From Halocatena marina (lineage in GTDB: Archaea > Halobacteriota > Halobacteria > Halobacteriales > Haloarculaceae), in assembly GCF_025913575.1 (NCBI RefSeq), contig NZ_CP109785.1:1116001-1180000 (forward strand): a stretch of DNA of 64,000 bases, written 5' to 3'. The notes beneath the pieces were generated by a model, which was not told where the DNA came from, did not search any database, and saw only the letters and a program-made list of their open reading frames with translations. Shown piece after piece: positions 44,880 to 54,305 of the stretch; the stretch's first letter is position 1, and each line of letters opens with the position of its first letter. The translations under genes were made by a program, and so were the position numbers.

Positions 44880-46103
44880 TCACATGTATGGCCAGGCGCG
44901 AGCCGCACGTTGCCACGTTGAAATATCGCTGATCCAACGGGCACTGATCGCCTTTTTCAGGAAGCGAGCGGGATGACCGCTAAAGGTGTTGATCGGGACG
45001 CCCATGATGCCGTGTGCAACGGCACGATCGCCGATAGAAACGACTGTTCCTTTGTTCACATACTCCCAATCGATTGGTTCTTGCCCGTTCATTGATCGAA
45101 CGACGTTACGACCCAACACGTCCCCTGCTTCCCAGGCGGCTTGAGATGTTGGCGGTGCGGCGTTCGTCGCCGGTGATCGGCGAGCGATCGACCGCCAAAT
45201 GAGCTCTTCACCCACTGGTCCTCGTTCCTCGTCCTGATCCATGAGAGCAGCATCCCCAACTGCGAATACGTTATCAGCACTCGTTTCGAGTGCCGAATCC
45301 GTATACACTCTGTCGTGGTCTTTATCGAGAGCAGCGTCGTCGAGAGCGGGTGGACCAGTGATACCACCAGCCCAAACGAACACGTCGTAGTCGATCGGAT
45401 CACGCTCCTCGATTTGAACTGTCGAATCATCGACCGCAGAGATGGCAGCCTCGGTTTCGATGTCGACACCACTCTGTTCCAAGTGGTTCCGGATTGCACC
45501 CTGAAGCTCGTGGTCGTGACCGGGAAAGAGCTCAGCAGATCGCTGGAGGATCGAAACGGTGAGAGACGCACTGCTGTGGCTGTTCCCAAACGCCGCGATC
45601 TCTCCTGCGACTTCGATTCCCGTGAGTCCTCCGCCACCAACGATGATCTTCGCGGGATCGTCGTTCGATGCCTCGATAGATGTCCATTTAATCTCTTCGT
45701 GGATCGAAAGAGCATCATCGAGCGACTTCACAGTCAACCCGTGCTCTTCGAGCCCGTCAATGCCGTAGTACGCCGTTTCGCTTCCAAGGCAGATAATCAG
45801 GTCATCGTACTCGATTGTTTCATCGTCGAGTTCGACAACGCGCTCGTCGACATCGACGGCATCTACTGTTCCTTCGATGAAGGTCGTCTCTGGTGGCGTT
45901 ATCTCGTCGATAGGGATGACAATATGCTCACGAGCCGCTGGTGTTCGGATGCAGCGATGGACTTCGTGAAGAAGGAGGTGGTAATCGTGCTCAGATATCC
46001 ACGTCAGATCCACATCGTCACCGTCATCCAGTTCTGATTCGATCGCTTTGATGGATGCTGCTCCCCCATAGCCAGCTCCGAGCACAACAATTTGATGTGC
46101 CAT
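44880..46103 (-). CDS. NAD(P)/FAD-dependent oxidoreductase (type II NADH dehydrogenase-like), paralogue 1
   Basis: A 407-residue two-dinucleotide-fold flavoprotein. It has FAD-binding VVLGAGYGGAASIKA at the N-terminus, NAD-binding KIIVGGGGLTGIEVAGEI near 150-170, and the late FAD motif VFAVGDAAL. The C-terminal NTFSGHPARFLKKAISARWISDIS may be an amphipathic membrane-contact helix, as in NDH-2. It would pass electrons from NADH to quinone. The ATG at 46103 gives the canonical start; the frame opens 29 codons earlier without a family-like sequence. Paralogue of 55101-56312. Confidence 0.88.
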   Translation of the reverse strand: MAHQIVVLGAGYGGAASIKAIESELDDGDDVDLTWISEHDYHLLLHEVHRCIRTPAAREHIVIPIDEITPPETTFIEGTVDAVDVDERVVELDDETIEYDDLIICLGSETAYYGIDGLEEHGLTVKSLDDALSIHEEIKWTSIEASNDDPAKIIVGGGGLTGIEVAGEIAAFGNSHSSASLTVSILQRSAELFPGHDHELQGAIRNHLEQSGVDIETEAAISAVDDSTVQIEERDPIDYDVFVWAGGITGPPALDDAALDKDHDRVYTDSALETSADNVFAVGDAALMDQDEERGPVGEELIWRSIARRSPATNAAPPTSQAAWEAGDVLGRNVVRSMNGQEPIDWEYVNKGTVVSIGDRAVAHGIMGVPINTFSGHPARFLKKAISARWISDISTWQRAARAWPYM

Positions 46104-46323
46104 GTTATCACACACGTCGGAAGAGCACAAAGGAGTATTCCCTGCACGCCAAATGAACATTTGAGCGACTACATTCACAACCCGAATCAAGGTACGTACT
46201 TGATCCAGTCAAGTATCGAAGCGACGATGGAGTTATGTAAATAGATAACGTTGTTGAAGCTACTCCAACGAACGACGAGTTGCTAAGCTGTGATTCGTTC
46301 GTTTTTGGAGTGGGGAAACAAGA

Positions 46324-47337
46324 ATGTCAACACAAGAGCTTGGAATAATTGGACTCGGTCACATCGGTGGAAATCTTGCGCGCCAAGCGCTCGAAAAAGA
46401 TATTCGTATCGTCGGGATGGATACGACAGCGAAGCCCGATATCGAAGAGATGGGTGCAACTGTGCTCGATGCGGACGCATACGAGACCTTTGCTGAAGAG
46501 CTATCACAACCCCGAGTGATTTATCTATCACTCCCAGCGGGGCCACTGATCGACGACGAATTGAACAATCTCCTTCCACACCTCGATGACGGAGACGTCA
46601 TAATGGACGGTGGGAACTCGTTTTGGCGGGATTCGATGCGACGAGAGCAGCAGGTTTGGGACGACGGAATCTACTATCTCGACACGGGAACGAGTGGTGG
46701 GCCACCGGGTGCCAGAACAGCAGCATGCTTCATGGTCGGTGGCCGTCAGGACGGATTCGACATTGTCGAGCCGATCCTCGATACACTCTCGGTCGACCAA
46801 GGGCTGGTATACACGGGCGGGCCGGGTACTGGCCATTTTGTGAAGCTCGTTCACAACGGCGTTGAATTCGGGATGCTTCAGGCAATCGGAGAAGGCATCG
46901 AACTGCTCGAAGCGAGCAGTTTTGATCTGGACATGGAAGAAATCCTTACCAACTGGTCACACGGCTCCGTTATTCGAAGTTGGCTCGTGGAACTGATGGC
47001 GAAAGGATTCCGTCACGAGGATCAGTTCGAAGACGCACCTGACTTCGAAGACGTTCCAAATTACATTGAAGACACCGGCGAGGTGAACTGGTTGGTCGAG
47101 GAGGCAATCAAGAGTGAGACACCCATCCCCGTTATCTCGCAGGCCGTTCAGGAACTGTTCAAGTCCCGCGGAAACCAGAAACACGCGTACCAAGCAATTG
47201 CGATGATGCGTCACGGTTTCGGCTACCACCCCTTCGGAGAGTCGGAAGCCATCGCAGCAGAGCGAGAAAAAGGAATGGTTGAGGATAAATCACGTATCGA
47301 GATTGAGCGATCACCGTACGAGGAGAATCCGCTTTGA
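46324..47337 (+). CDS. gnd: 6-phosphogluconate dehydrogenase, decarboxylating (YqeC-type)
   Basis: A 337-residue enzyme: NAD(P) fold GIIGLGHIGGNLA (7-19), the MDGGNSFWRDS segment, substrate-site DTGTSGGPPGA (120-130) and the catalytic Lys174/Asn178 in GHFVKLVHNGVEFGM. It oxidises 6-phosphogluconate to ribulose 5-phosphate and CO2. Slightly longer than usual archaeal Gnd (about 300 residues), with an acidic insert (EDAPDFEDVPNYIEDTGE). It is convergent with the glucoamylase (15 nt apart) and fits with the nearby sugar dehydrogenase and lactonase. Confidence 0.93.
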   Translation: MSTQELGIIGLGHIGGNLARQALEKDIRIVGMDTTAKPDIEEMGATVLDADAYETFAEELSQPRVIYLSLPAGPLIDDELNNLLPHLDDGDVIMDGGNSFWRDSMRREQQVWDDGIYYLDTGTSGGPPGARTAACFMVGGRQDGFDIVEPILDTLSVDQGLVYTGGPGTGHFVKLVHNGVEFGMLQAIGEGIELLEASSFDLDMEEILTNWSHGSVIRSWLVELMAKGFRHEDQFEDAPDFEDVPNYIEDTGEVNWLVEEAIKSETPIPVISQAVQELFKSRGNQKHAYQAIAMMRHGFGYHPFGESEAIAAEREKGMVEDKSRIEIERSPYEENPL

Positions 47338-47352
47338 GAGAGCCTATGTCCC

Positions 47353-49287
47353 TCAGCTATCGTTTGCATCTGGGATATGGGAGACGCCGATACCACGTGG
47401 CTCCGGACCGGGATGGACGACGCCCTTCGTTCGTGTGATGTAGAGTGCGCTGTTGATGAGTCCGATGTGACTGAATGCCTGCGGAAAGTTGCCGAGCTGG
47501 GAGCCGGTCTTGTTGTCGACTTCTTCGGCGAAGAGTCCCTGTGGACTGGCGTACTCGAGAACGCTTTTGAACATCGATTCGGCGTGATCGATACGACCAG
47601 ACAGCGCGAGTGCGTCGATGAGCCAGAACGAACAGAGAAGGAACGAGCCTTCATCTCCCGAGAGTCCATCGTCCCCATCGTACCGCTTGACGAGTCCATC
47701 GGTCGTGACGAGTTGATCGAGCGTCGCATCGATGGTTCCTTGGACCCGTGGATCATCAAACGGGAGAAATCCTGTTATCGGTATCAAGAGATTCGATGCG
47801 TCCAGCGATGACTGATCGTCGAACGAGCGGACGAAGGTCTTTTTCTCCTCGTTGTAACCGTCATCGAGCACCCGTTGCTTGATTGCGTCTCGCTGTTCTT
47901 TCCAGTGATCTGTCGGTCCATCGAACCCGGCATCATCAACGAGCTTCAGACCGCGATCAATTGCGACCCAGCACATCACCTTCGAATAGACAAAATGACT
48001 CGGATCGCTTCGAACTTCCCAGATACCGCTGTCTTTTTGCGTCCACGTTTTGCAGACGAAATTCACGATATCACGGAGATACGGCCAGTCTTCGGGTGGG
48101 AGATCCTTCCCGTATCGTGACGTCTCGTAGATCGCATCGACCAGTTCACCGTAGGTGTCGAACTGTAGCTGATCTTTCGCTGCATTCCCGACTCGAACGG
48201 GCTGTGAGTGTTTGTAGCCATCGAGAGGGAGATTGCGTTCACTGAGGTCTGCCCGCCCATGGAGACCATACAACGGCTGCATCTTACTCGGCGTTGCTCC
48301 GTGACAGCGCTCAATCACCCAGTGTAGATAGTCCTCGACTTCCTCTTTGTGACCGAGTTTGTAGAGCGCCTGTATCGTGAACGCGGCATCACGGATCCAG
48401 TTGTAGCGGTAGTCCCAGTTGCGACTCCCGCCAATCGATTCAGGAAGGGAGGCTGTTGGTGCAGCAGCAATCGCACCGCTGTCGTGGTGTGTGAGCAGCT
48501 TCAGTGCGAGCTCGGATCGAACAACGAGATCGTGCCACGCTCCTCCAAAGTCACAGTCGGACGTATCTGGTTCGTCGTGAACCCAGTCCTGCCAGAATGC
48601 GATCGTTTCATCCAGTATCGCTTTGGGTGCGTCCGTCAAATCTGAATCGTCGTGTTTCAGCGTGAGCCATCGCGTTTCACCATCGTCCAACGAAAGGGTG
48701 GTAACCACGCTGTCACCAGCATCAGTATCGCTATCGTTGCCAGCATCTGTACTCTCATCATCACTGTCGCGGTCACTGTCACTGTGATTGGCGTCTGCTG
48801 GTTCCCACGACGGAAGTCCTTCAAGGACGAGTCGTGTATCGTCGCTTGTTGCGATAGCGCCCGACTCAATCGATTGAAATTCCGGTGTCGAATCGGCGTA
48901 ATCGAACGCCGGAGCGAATGTAACGTTCAAATCTACTGGACCCTCATCCGCACGTATCCGACGAAAAAGCGTTCGGTGTGAAACGTCGTGTTCGTACTCG
49001 TGTTCAGCGACGGGCATGAAGTCCGTGACTGTCGCCTGTTGATCCTGTGTTTTGAAGACGGTTTGTAGCACGTTCGTTTTATCTACGTACTGCTGGTCCG
49101 ATTCGAACGATTCTGTCGGTTGAATCGTCCAATGACCGCCACGATCGCTGTCAAGAATTTTAGCAAACACACTCGGAGACTCCACGTGCGGAACGCAGTA
49201 CCAGTCGATGGCACCGTCACGTCCGACGAGTGCACACGTTTCGAGATTACCGATGAATCCGTAGTGTTCGATTGGCTTATAATCCAT
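47353..49287 (-). CDS. Glycoside hydrolase family 15 glucoamylase/trehalase-like
   Basis: A 644-residue intracellular GH15 enzyme. It has the N-terminal trehalase-like beta domain (IEHYGFIGNLETCALVGRDG, IDWYCVPH), an acidic low-complexity insert near 178-200 (a run of Asp/Ser/Glu), then the alpha/alpha barrel. Barrel marks are SRNWDYRYNWIRDAAFT, the acid in DSGIWEVR and the base in GLFAEEVDNKTG. It releases glucose from alpha-glucans or trehalose. No signal peptide. It follows the SMP-30 gene by 84 nt on the same strand, so glucose could feed the oxidative steps encoded beside it. Confidence 0.94.
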   Translation of the reverse strand: MDYKPIEHYGFIGNLETCALVGRDGAIDWYCVPHVESPSVFAKILDSDRGGHWTIQPTESFESDQQYVDKTNVLQTVFKTQDQQATVTDFMPVAEHEYEHDVSHRTLFRRIRADEGPVDLNVTFAPAFDYADSTPEFQSIESGAIATSDDTRLVLEGLPSWEPADANHSDSDRDSDDESTDAGNDSDTDAGDSVVTTLSLDDGETRWLTLKHDDSDLTDAPKAILDETIAFWQDWVHDEPDTSDCDFGGAWHDLVVRSELALKLLTHHDSGAIAAAPTASLPESIGGSRNWDYRYNWIRDAAFTIQALYKLGHKEEVEDYLHWVIERCHGATPSKMQPLYGLHGRADLSERNLPLDGYKHSQPVRVGNAAKDQLQFDTYGELVDAIYETSRYGKDLPPEDWPYLRDIVNFVCKTWTQKDSGIWEVRSDPSHFVYSKVMCWVAIDRGLKLVDDAGFDGPTDHWKEQRDAIKQRVLDDGYNEEKKTFVRSFDDQSSLDASNLLIPITGFLPFDDPRVQGTIDATLDQLVTTDGLVKRYDGDDGLSGDEGSFLLCSFWLIDALALSGRIDHAESMFKSVLEYASPQGLFAEEVDNKTGSQLGNFPQAFSHIGLINSALYITRTKGVVHPGPEPRGIGVSHIPDANDS

Positions 49288-49371
49288 TGTGTCCCTCCCC
49301 AGAGCCTCGGATGTGTACCGAGCCGAACCTCACCCAACGTTCGACGGGAAATCGCAAAAAGACTTCGTCGG

Positions 49372-50229
49372 TCACGTCGTGATTCTGGATCGAAATTCCG
49401 CGACACCCGATCCTGCCGATGACAGGTGAAAGAGCGCGCCTGCGCTTTCACCCTCCGTGTCACGATCGTTCCCACCGGCGGTCGTTACGTAGAGGTCTGT
49501 GTAGTCCGGGCCAACGAATGTCGGACAGGATACTTTATCGACTGGGAGTTCGATCCGTCCGATCTCTGTTCCGTCTGGCGCGTACTGTACGACGCGATGG
49601 CCGTTCCAACGCGCAGACCAGAGATTCCCATCCGCATCGACGGTCATACCATCGGGAACACCATCGTCTGCCGGCGTCTCGACAACGATGCGGCGGTTGG
49701 ACAACTCGCCAGTCGACGTATCGTAGTCAAAGCAGTAGATGCGCCGTGCATTCGATTCAGTGAGATAGAGTTTCGTTCGATCGGGCGTGAACCCCATTCC
49801 GTTTGGGATGTCGTACCCGTCATCGAGTTCGACGATCGATCCGTCACGATCGAGTCGGTAGAGACGACCGAGTCGATCGTCCGTCGGCATCGTGCCACAG
49901 AAGACGCGACCTGCGGGACTCGCAATAACGTCGTTGAACCGGGAGTCGCGCTCCTCTGGGATTTCCTCAACGATCGGCGTCGTTGAGCCGTCGTCCCACT
50001 GGATGATCTGACCGCGATCCATGAAGAGGAGGAGGCTCCCGTCCGCTTGTATCGTCGTTGCACTGATGACGGAATCCTCATAGCGCAGTTCGTGTTCTCC
50101 CGTTTCCGGATCGTAGCTGAAGAGTCGTCCCCGAGGGATGTCGACCCAGTAAACGACGTTCTGATCAGGATGCCAGAGAGGCCCTTCGCCCGTTCGACAA
50201 CGAGTATTTGCGACTACTTCTGGGTCCAT
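49372..50229 (-). CDS. SMP-30/gluconolactonase family lactonase
   Basis: A 285-residue six-bladed beta-propeller lactonase. Metal ligands are Glu15 in GEGPLW, Asn in RFNDVIA, Asn in DIPNGMGF and Asp in GVPDGMTVD. It opens sugar lactones such as gluconolactone. With the dehydrogenase at 42986 and Gnd at 46324 it could supply the lactonase step of an oxidative pentose phosphate route, or serve another sugar acid pathway. It is the first gene of a pair with the glucoamylase and divergent from oxidase subunit III. Confidence 0.92.
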   Translation of the reverse strand: MDPEVVANTRCRTGEGPLWHPDQNVVYWVDIPRGRLFSYDPETGEHELRYEDSVISATTIQADGSLLLFMDRGQIIQWDDGSTTPIVEEIPEERDSRFNDVIASPAGRVFCGTMPTDDRLGRLYRLDRDGSIVELDDGYDIPNGMGFTPDRTKLYLTESNARRIYCFDYDTSTGELSNRRIVVETPADDGVPDGMTVDADGNLWSARWNGHRVVQYAPDGTEIGRIELPVDKVSCPTFVGPDYTDLYVTTAGGNDRDTEGESAGALFHLSSAGSGVAEFRSRITT

Positions 50230-50292
50230 TAGCTAATGTACGCCGGTCTCGACAATCAAACTTTTGTCGATAGCGTGGGTCTGAATAATGGT

Positions 50293-51123
50293 ATGACTGG
50301 CTCGACGACCCACGTCGATGACACCGACGGCACTGAGGACGCCAATGAGCACAGTCGGTGGCCAATCGTCGCCGCAATCGGAGTGGCGGGGCTCTACTTC
50401 GGGACGGCCCTCGCACTCGTTGGGCTCGCTTCTGATGTCATCCCGTACGTGGTCGGACTCGTCATCGCGGGAAGTGGGATCGTCGTTGCAATCACGGGGC
50501 TCGGTGGGTGGCTCGATCAGGCATATATCAGCCAGTACTGGCGACAGCAGATCAGCGAGCGAAAGCACGAGTCGTACGAAGCGACGATGGGGCTGTTCTT
50601 GACGACTGACGCTGCGACCTTCGGTGCCGGTTTCGTCTACTACTTTTTTATTCGTGTTGGTGGATGGCCGCCATCAGATCTCCCGAATCTTTTGAGTTCG
50701 ATTTTGCTCGTCAACACAGCCATGCTCGTTGCGAGCAGTTTCACACTGTATGCCGCACACAAGTCGCTTGAGCGGGGGCTGCGAAAGCGCTTTCTCGGTC
50801 TTCTCGGTGTGACGATCGTTCTCGGTGGAGCGTTCGTCGCGGGACAGGTGTACGAATACTACGGTTTCATCGTCGAGCAAGGGTTCACCCTCACCTCTGG
50901 AATTTTTGGAAGCGCCTTCTTCGGTCTGACCGGACTCCACGGGCTGCACGTTACACTCGGTGTGATTCTTCTCAGCATCATTTTCATCCGAGCAGTCCTC
51001 GGTCAGTATTCGGATCATCGGGACACATCGATCGTAACTATCTCGTTGTACTGGCACTTCGTCGATGTCGTCTGGCTATTTTTGGTCGTCGTTCTGTACC
51101 TCGGAGCGTCAATTGGATCGTAG
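50293..51123 (+). CDS. coxC: Cytochrome c oxidase subunit III
   Basis: A 276-residue seven-helix subunit III. After a polar N-terminus of about 25 residues, helices include two at the start, the EATMGLFLTTDAATFGAGF helix (with the conserved Glu-containing 'FL..E/D' position), AHKSLERGLRKRF loop and the C-terminal GLTGLHGLHVTLG and SLYWHFVDVVWLFLV. It stabilises subunit I and its proton uptake. The ATG at 50293 is preferred over one at 50236, which would add 19 poorly conserved residues and nearly abut the divergent gene. Confidence 0.92.
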   Translation: MTGSTTHVDDTDGTEDANEHSRWPIVAAIGVAGLYFGTALALVGLASDVIPYVVGLVIAGSGIVVAITGLGGWLDQAYISQYWRQQISERKHESYEATMGLFLTTDAATFGAGFVYYFFIRVGGWPPSDLPNLLSSILLVNTAMLVASSFTLYAAHKSLERGLRKRFLGLLGVTIVLGGAFVAGQVYEYYGFIVEQGFTLTSGIFGSAFFGLTGLHGLHVTLGVILLSIIFIRAVLGQYSDHRDTSIVTISLYWHFVDVVWLFLVVVLYLGASIGS

Positions 51124-51126
51124 CGG

Positions 51127-51696
51127 TCAGTCCGACTCTCTGTTCAGTCGATCGCGCGATGCTTCGCGTTCGAGGAGCTTCCGGTACACGGGTGGTGTAA
51201 GTATGCCACCGATTCCGAGTAGGATCGAGACGATTCCCAACGGGAAAAGCAGCGGATCGACGCTGAGGCAGTTACTCGCCCAGACCGTCGTCGCATAGCG
51301 CTGTTCGCCTTGATAGGTGACGAGTGCACCCTGTTGAAACGCCTGTCGGTGCGGAAACGCACCTCGAACGTCGCCCTCCATCGACGGTTTCCCGACTGCC
51401 GTTGTGAACGCTGTCTGTTCGGCGGGTGATAGCTCTGAAAACTGAAACTGCGGTAAGTTCGGACCGGACGGACCAGTCATCGTCTTCGTCTGTTCGGCCG
51501 TGGAAACAGCCACTGTCGGATTGCCACAGAGATCGAGCTGCTGTTGGATGACTGCGTATCCGCCGAGGACAGCGCCCGCAATACCGATAGCAACGAGAAT
51601 CGTCCCGAGCAACGGCACGCCGTACGTGAGAAGTGCGGATCCCCCCGTCTGCTCGGTGCCAGGGAAATCTCGTCTCGGTGGACGATCCGAACTCAT
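51127..51696 (-). CDS. Oxidase-linked haloarchaeal membrane protein
   Basis: A 189-residue protein with two membrane helices (about 23-46 and 145-167) and an external middle domain of about 95 residues with two Cys (LCGNP, about 57, and SNCLS, about 143) that could form a disulfide. Its ATG overlaps the coxA stop by 4 nt, so it is co-translated with subunit I and is likely an oxidase accessory or assembly protein. No named family is assigned. Confidence 0.8.
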   Translation of the reverse strand: MSSDRPPRRDFPGTEQTGGSALLTYGVPLLGTILVAIGIAGAVLGGYAVIQQQLDLCGNPTVAVSTAEQTKTMTGPSGPNLPQFQFSELSPAEQTAFTTAVGKPSMEGDVRGAFPHRQAFQQGALVTYQGEQRYATTVWASNCLSVDPLLFPLGIVSILLGIGGILTPPVYRKLLEREASRDRLNRESD

Positions 51697-53957
51697 GATT
51701 CGCCGACCACCCCCGTCGAGAGATATTCGAACGTCGCTGCGAGTCCGACGCCGTAGAACCAGTGGGCGATCAGCACGAACACCACGTACCCGAGGAGCTG
51801 AAGTCCGGTCTGGTCGGTGTAAAACGCGATCATGAATCCGGACGAGATGATCGTCGCATACACAAGTCCCGTCACAACGCGGGGTCGTCCCGGTATGTAC
51901 TCAGCCAGTGTGGCAAACAGCAGCGCCCACGTGGTAATCCCACCGATGAAAAACAGCGCGTAGCCTGCAATAGTTCCTTGTACGCCGACGAGACTAGCAA
52001 TATCGGCAAATGACGAGAGTTGGAACACGCCAATGACGGTCGCGGCGAACAGCACGCCGCTCATCAACGTTGTCCCGACCAGTCCAGCGACTGCGGCGGT
52101 GCCGACGATTCGTACCGACGTGTCCGCGACGGGAACCAAATCACGCCGGATATTCGGACTCCCGACAGATCCATCAGTCGTGAACGATTGTCGAACCGTC
52201 TCCGGCTCTGTCGGTTCGATGCCGTACTTCGATTCGAGTTGCCGTTCGAACCACTGCCATTCGAGTGTGAACTGATTTGTCGATTTCAGATCCCAGACAT
52301 CCGCGTTCGTGACTGGTGACCCGTTCCAGTACGACCAGATCATGTTGTACAGCCACAGGAGGACGCTGAGTCCGATGAGAAACCCACCGATGGTTGCTAC
52401 GCGCTGAATGGGAGCGAACTGGGCAGGATACAACGCATATCGTCGCGGCATTCCCATCAACCCAATGATGAGAATCGATCCAAACGTCGTGATCGACCCG
52501 AAAACGAGCAGCAGCGACTGGAAAAATGCGAGTTGACGGTCGTACATCCGGTGTGTTATGATCGGATACCAGTAGTAGCTCGCAGCGAACATCATGAACG
52601 GAATGATTCCCATCAGGATCAGGTGGAAATGACCAACGACGTAGTACGTCCCGTGGTAGTAGATATCCATTGGAATCGTTGCGAGGAACACGCCTGTCAC
52701 GCCACCAATGACGAACACCCCGATACCACTGATACTGAGCAGCATCGGCGCGGTCAATCGGATATTTCCTGACCAAATCGTCGTGAGCCAGTTGAACACT
52801 TTGATCGCACTCGGTACCGCGATAGCGATAGAAACAGCCATGAAACTCGCGCGAAGTCGTGGATCGATCCCCGTCGTGAACATGTGGTGGGCCCAGACAC
52901 CAAACGACATCACGCCGATTCCAAGCGTCGAGTAGACGATGAACCGGAATCCGAACAGTTTTCGTCCGGCAAACTTCGGGAGCAACTGGCTCATCAGTCC
53001 TGTCGCTGGGATAAAGATGATGTACACCTCAGGGTGACCGAAGAACCAAAAGAGATTCTGCCACAGAATTGGACCGCCGCCACCGTCTGTCGCGTAGAAC
53101 GCCGTGCCAAACGTTCGATCCAGCAAGAGCATAATGAGCGCGCTGCCGAGCAGTGGGAACACAAACAGGATGAGACCGCTCGTCGTCAGCATGTTCCACG
53201 TGAAGATATCGAAGTTGGACCAGTTGATGTCCTCGCTGCGCTCGTAGATGATCGTGACGATGAAGTTGATCGCACCAAGTGTCGTCGCAATACCGCTCAA
53301 GTGCAACCCAATGAGTAAGACACTGACTTGTGGATTCGCCGACTGGGTCGATAGCGGTGTGTACAGCGTCCACCCGAGTTGTGGCTCCTGCAGCGTTTGG
53401 AAGAATCGAACGATCCAACCAGATGCAAAGAGACCGAATATCTGGCTGGCAATGTTCGAGAGCAGCCCTGTCCGTGCCAAGAGCAACGATGGGGGAAGGA
53501 GCCAGAACCCGATGGCGTTGAGACGGGGAAACGCCATGTCGTCTGCACCGACCAGGAGCGGGATGAAATAGTTTGCAATACCGAAGAACACTGGTGTCAC
53601 AAAAAAGAACAGCATCGTGAGACCGTGCATCGTAAAGAGCGCGTTGTACGTCTCTGTTGCCCAAATGTCGGGCGTCGGCGTGAGCAGTTCCGTCCGAATC
53701 ATCATTGCGTCCGTCCCGCCCCAGAGCGCTGCGAATGTACCAAATACGATGTACAGTATGCCGATGTCTCGGTGGTTCGTCGTCGTCGTCCAGTAGGTTA
53801 TTCGGTCGATGAGTGACTCGAAGCCACGACCAAACTCTCGCTCTGTCGGGAGGCCTCCGTCGGGTTCTACGGCACGGTGGCGTGCAAGACGAGCGACCAG
53901 CCAGCAACCGGCCAGCACTCCCCCGAGTATCGATAGTTCCACGATGGCACGGCTCAT
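51693..53957 (-). CDS. coxA: Cytochrome c oxidase subunit I with C-terminal membrane extension
   Basis: A 754-residue heme-copper oxidase subunit I. It has the low-spin heme ligand in TMHGLTMLFFF, the CuB/Tyr-His and proton-channel motif FFGHPEVYIIFIPATG, the HH pair in WAHHMFTTG and HFHLILMG. The E in GHPEV places it with A1-type oxidases. After about residue 600 an extra domain of four helices (GTAAVAGLVGTTLMSGVLF onward) follows, similar to a small stand-alone haloarchaeal membrane family. It reduces O2 to water and pumps protons. The ATG at 53957 is chosen over an over-long frame. Confidence 0.95.
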   Translation of the reverse strand: MSRAIVELSILGGVLAGCWLVARLARHRAVEPDGGLPTEREFGRGFESLIDRITYWTTTTNHRDIGILYIVFGTFAALWGGTDAMMIRTELLTPTPDIWATETYNALFTMHGLTMLFFFVTPVFFGIANYFIPLLVGADDMAFPRLNAIGFWLLPPSLLLARTGLLSNIASQIFGLFASGWIVRFFQTLQEPQLGWTLYTPLSTQSANPQVSVLLIGLHLSGIATTLGAINFIVTIIYERSEDINWSNFDIFTWNMLTTSGLILFVFPLLGSALIMLLLDRTFGTAFYATDGGGGPILWQNLFWFFGHPEVYIIFIPATGLMSQLLPKFAGRKLFGFRFIVYSTLGIGVMSFGVWAHHMFTTGIDPRLRASFMAVSIAIAVPSAIKVFNWLTTIWSGNIRLTAPMLLSISGIGVFVIGGVTGVFLATIPMDIYYHGTYYVVGHFHLILMGIIPFMMFAASYYWYPIITHRMYDRQLAFFQSLLLVFGSITTFGSILIIGLMGMPRRYALYPAQFAPIQRVATIGGFLIGLSVLLWLYNMIWSYWNGSPVTNADVWDLKSTNQFTLEWQWFERQLESKYGIEPTEPETVRQSFTTDGSVGSPNIRRDLVPVADTSVRIVGTAAVAGLVGTTLMSGVLFAATVIGVFQLSSFADIASLVGVQGTIAGYALFFIGGITTWALLFATLAEYIPGRPRVVTGLVYATIISSGFMIAFYTDQTGLQLLGYVVFVLIAHWFYGVGLAATFEYLSTGVVGES

Positions 53958-54305
53958 ATCAAAGAATCTACTGCCACACGCTCTTTCGACTCCCACCCGT
54001 CCATATCTACATACCGCAACGCGCAGAAATATAAATTCGCGGGCTTCACTACTGATTGTATTCAAACAGATCTTTGATGTGGTTGCTCTGTGAGTGACTG
54101 AACTCACGAGAGTAGTGTCTGTTTTCATGTAGTCACGTAGTGATACATACACTAAATGGATACAAACGGACTAGTCCGATCTCGAACCGACGTTTTGTGC
54201 CAACAAGGAGGATTTGTCCGATCGCCTTCGGAGAGCTTTCTGTTAGATGATCACATCACACAGCGCTCGTTAGTTATATGAATCAGTGTACCGACTTACA
54301 ACGGG
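53958..54305 (+). promoter_or_regulatory. Divergent promoter region of coxA and coxB
   Basis: No gene. TTATAT at 54274-54279 is about 29 nt before the coxB ATG. On the other strand TTTATATTT (about 54037-54028) lies about 75 nt before coxA, implying a leader of about 45-50 nt. Confidence 0.45.

Noticed and set aside
45315..46037. Open frame of 240 codons opposite the flavoprotein gene
   Set aside because: Antisense shadow; the minus-strand frame carries all dinucleotide-binding motifs.
53958..54152. Extra 65 residues before oxidase subunit I
   Set aside because: They are basic and unlike subunit I; the ATG at 53957 gives the normal first helix.
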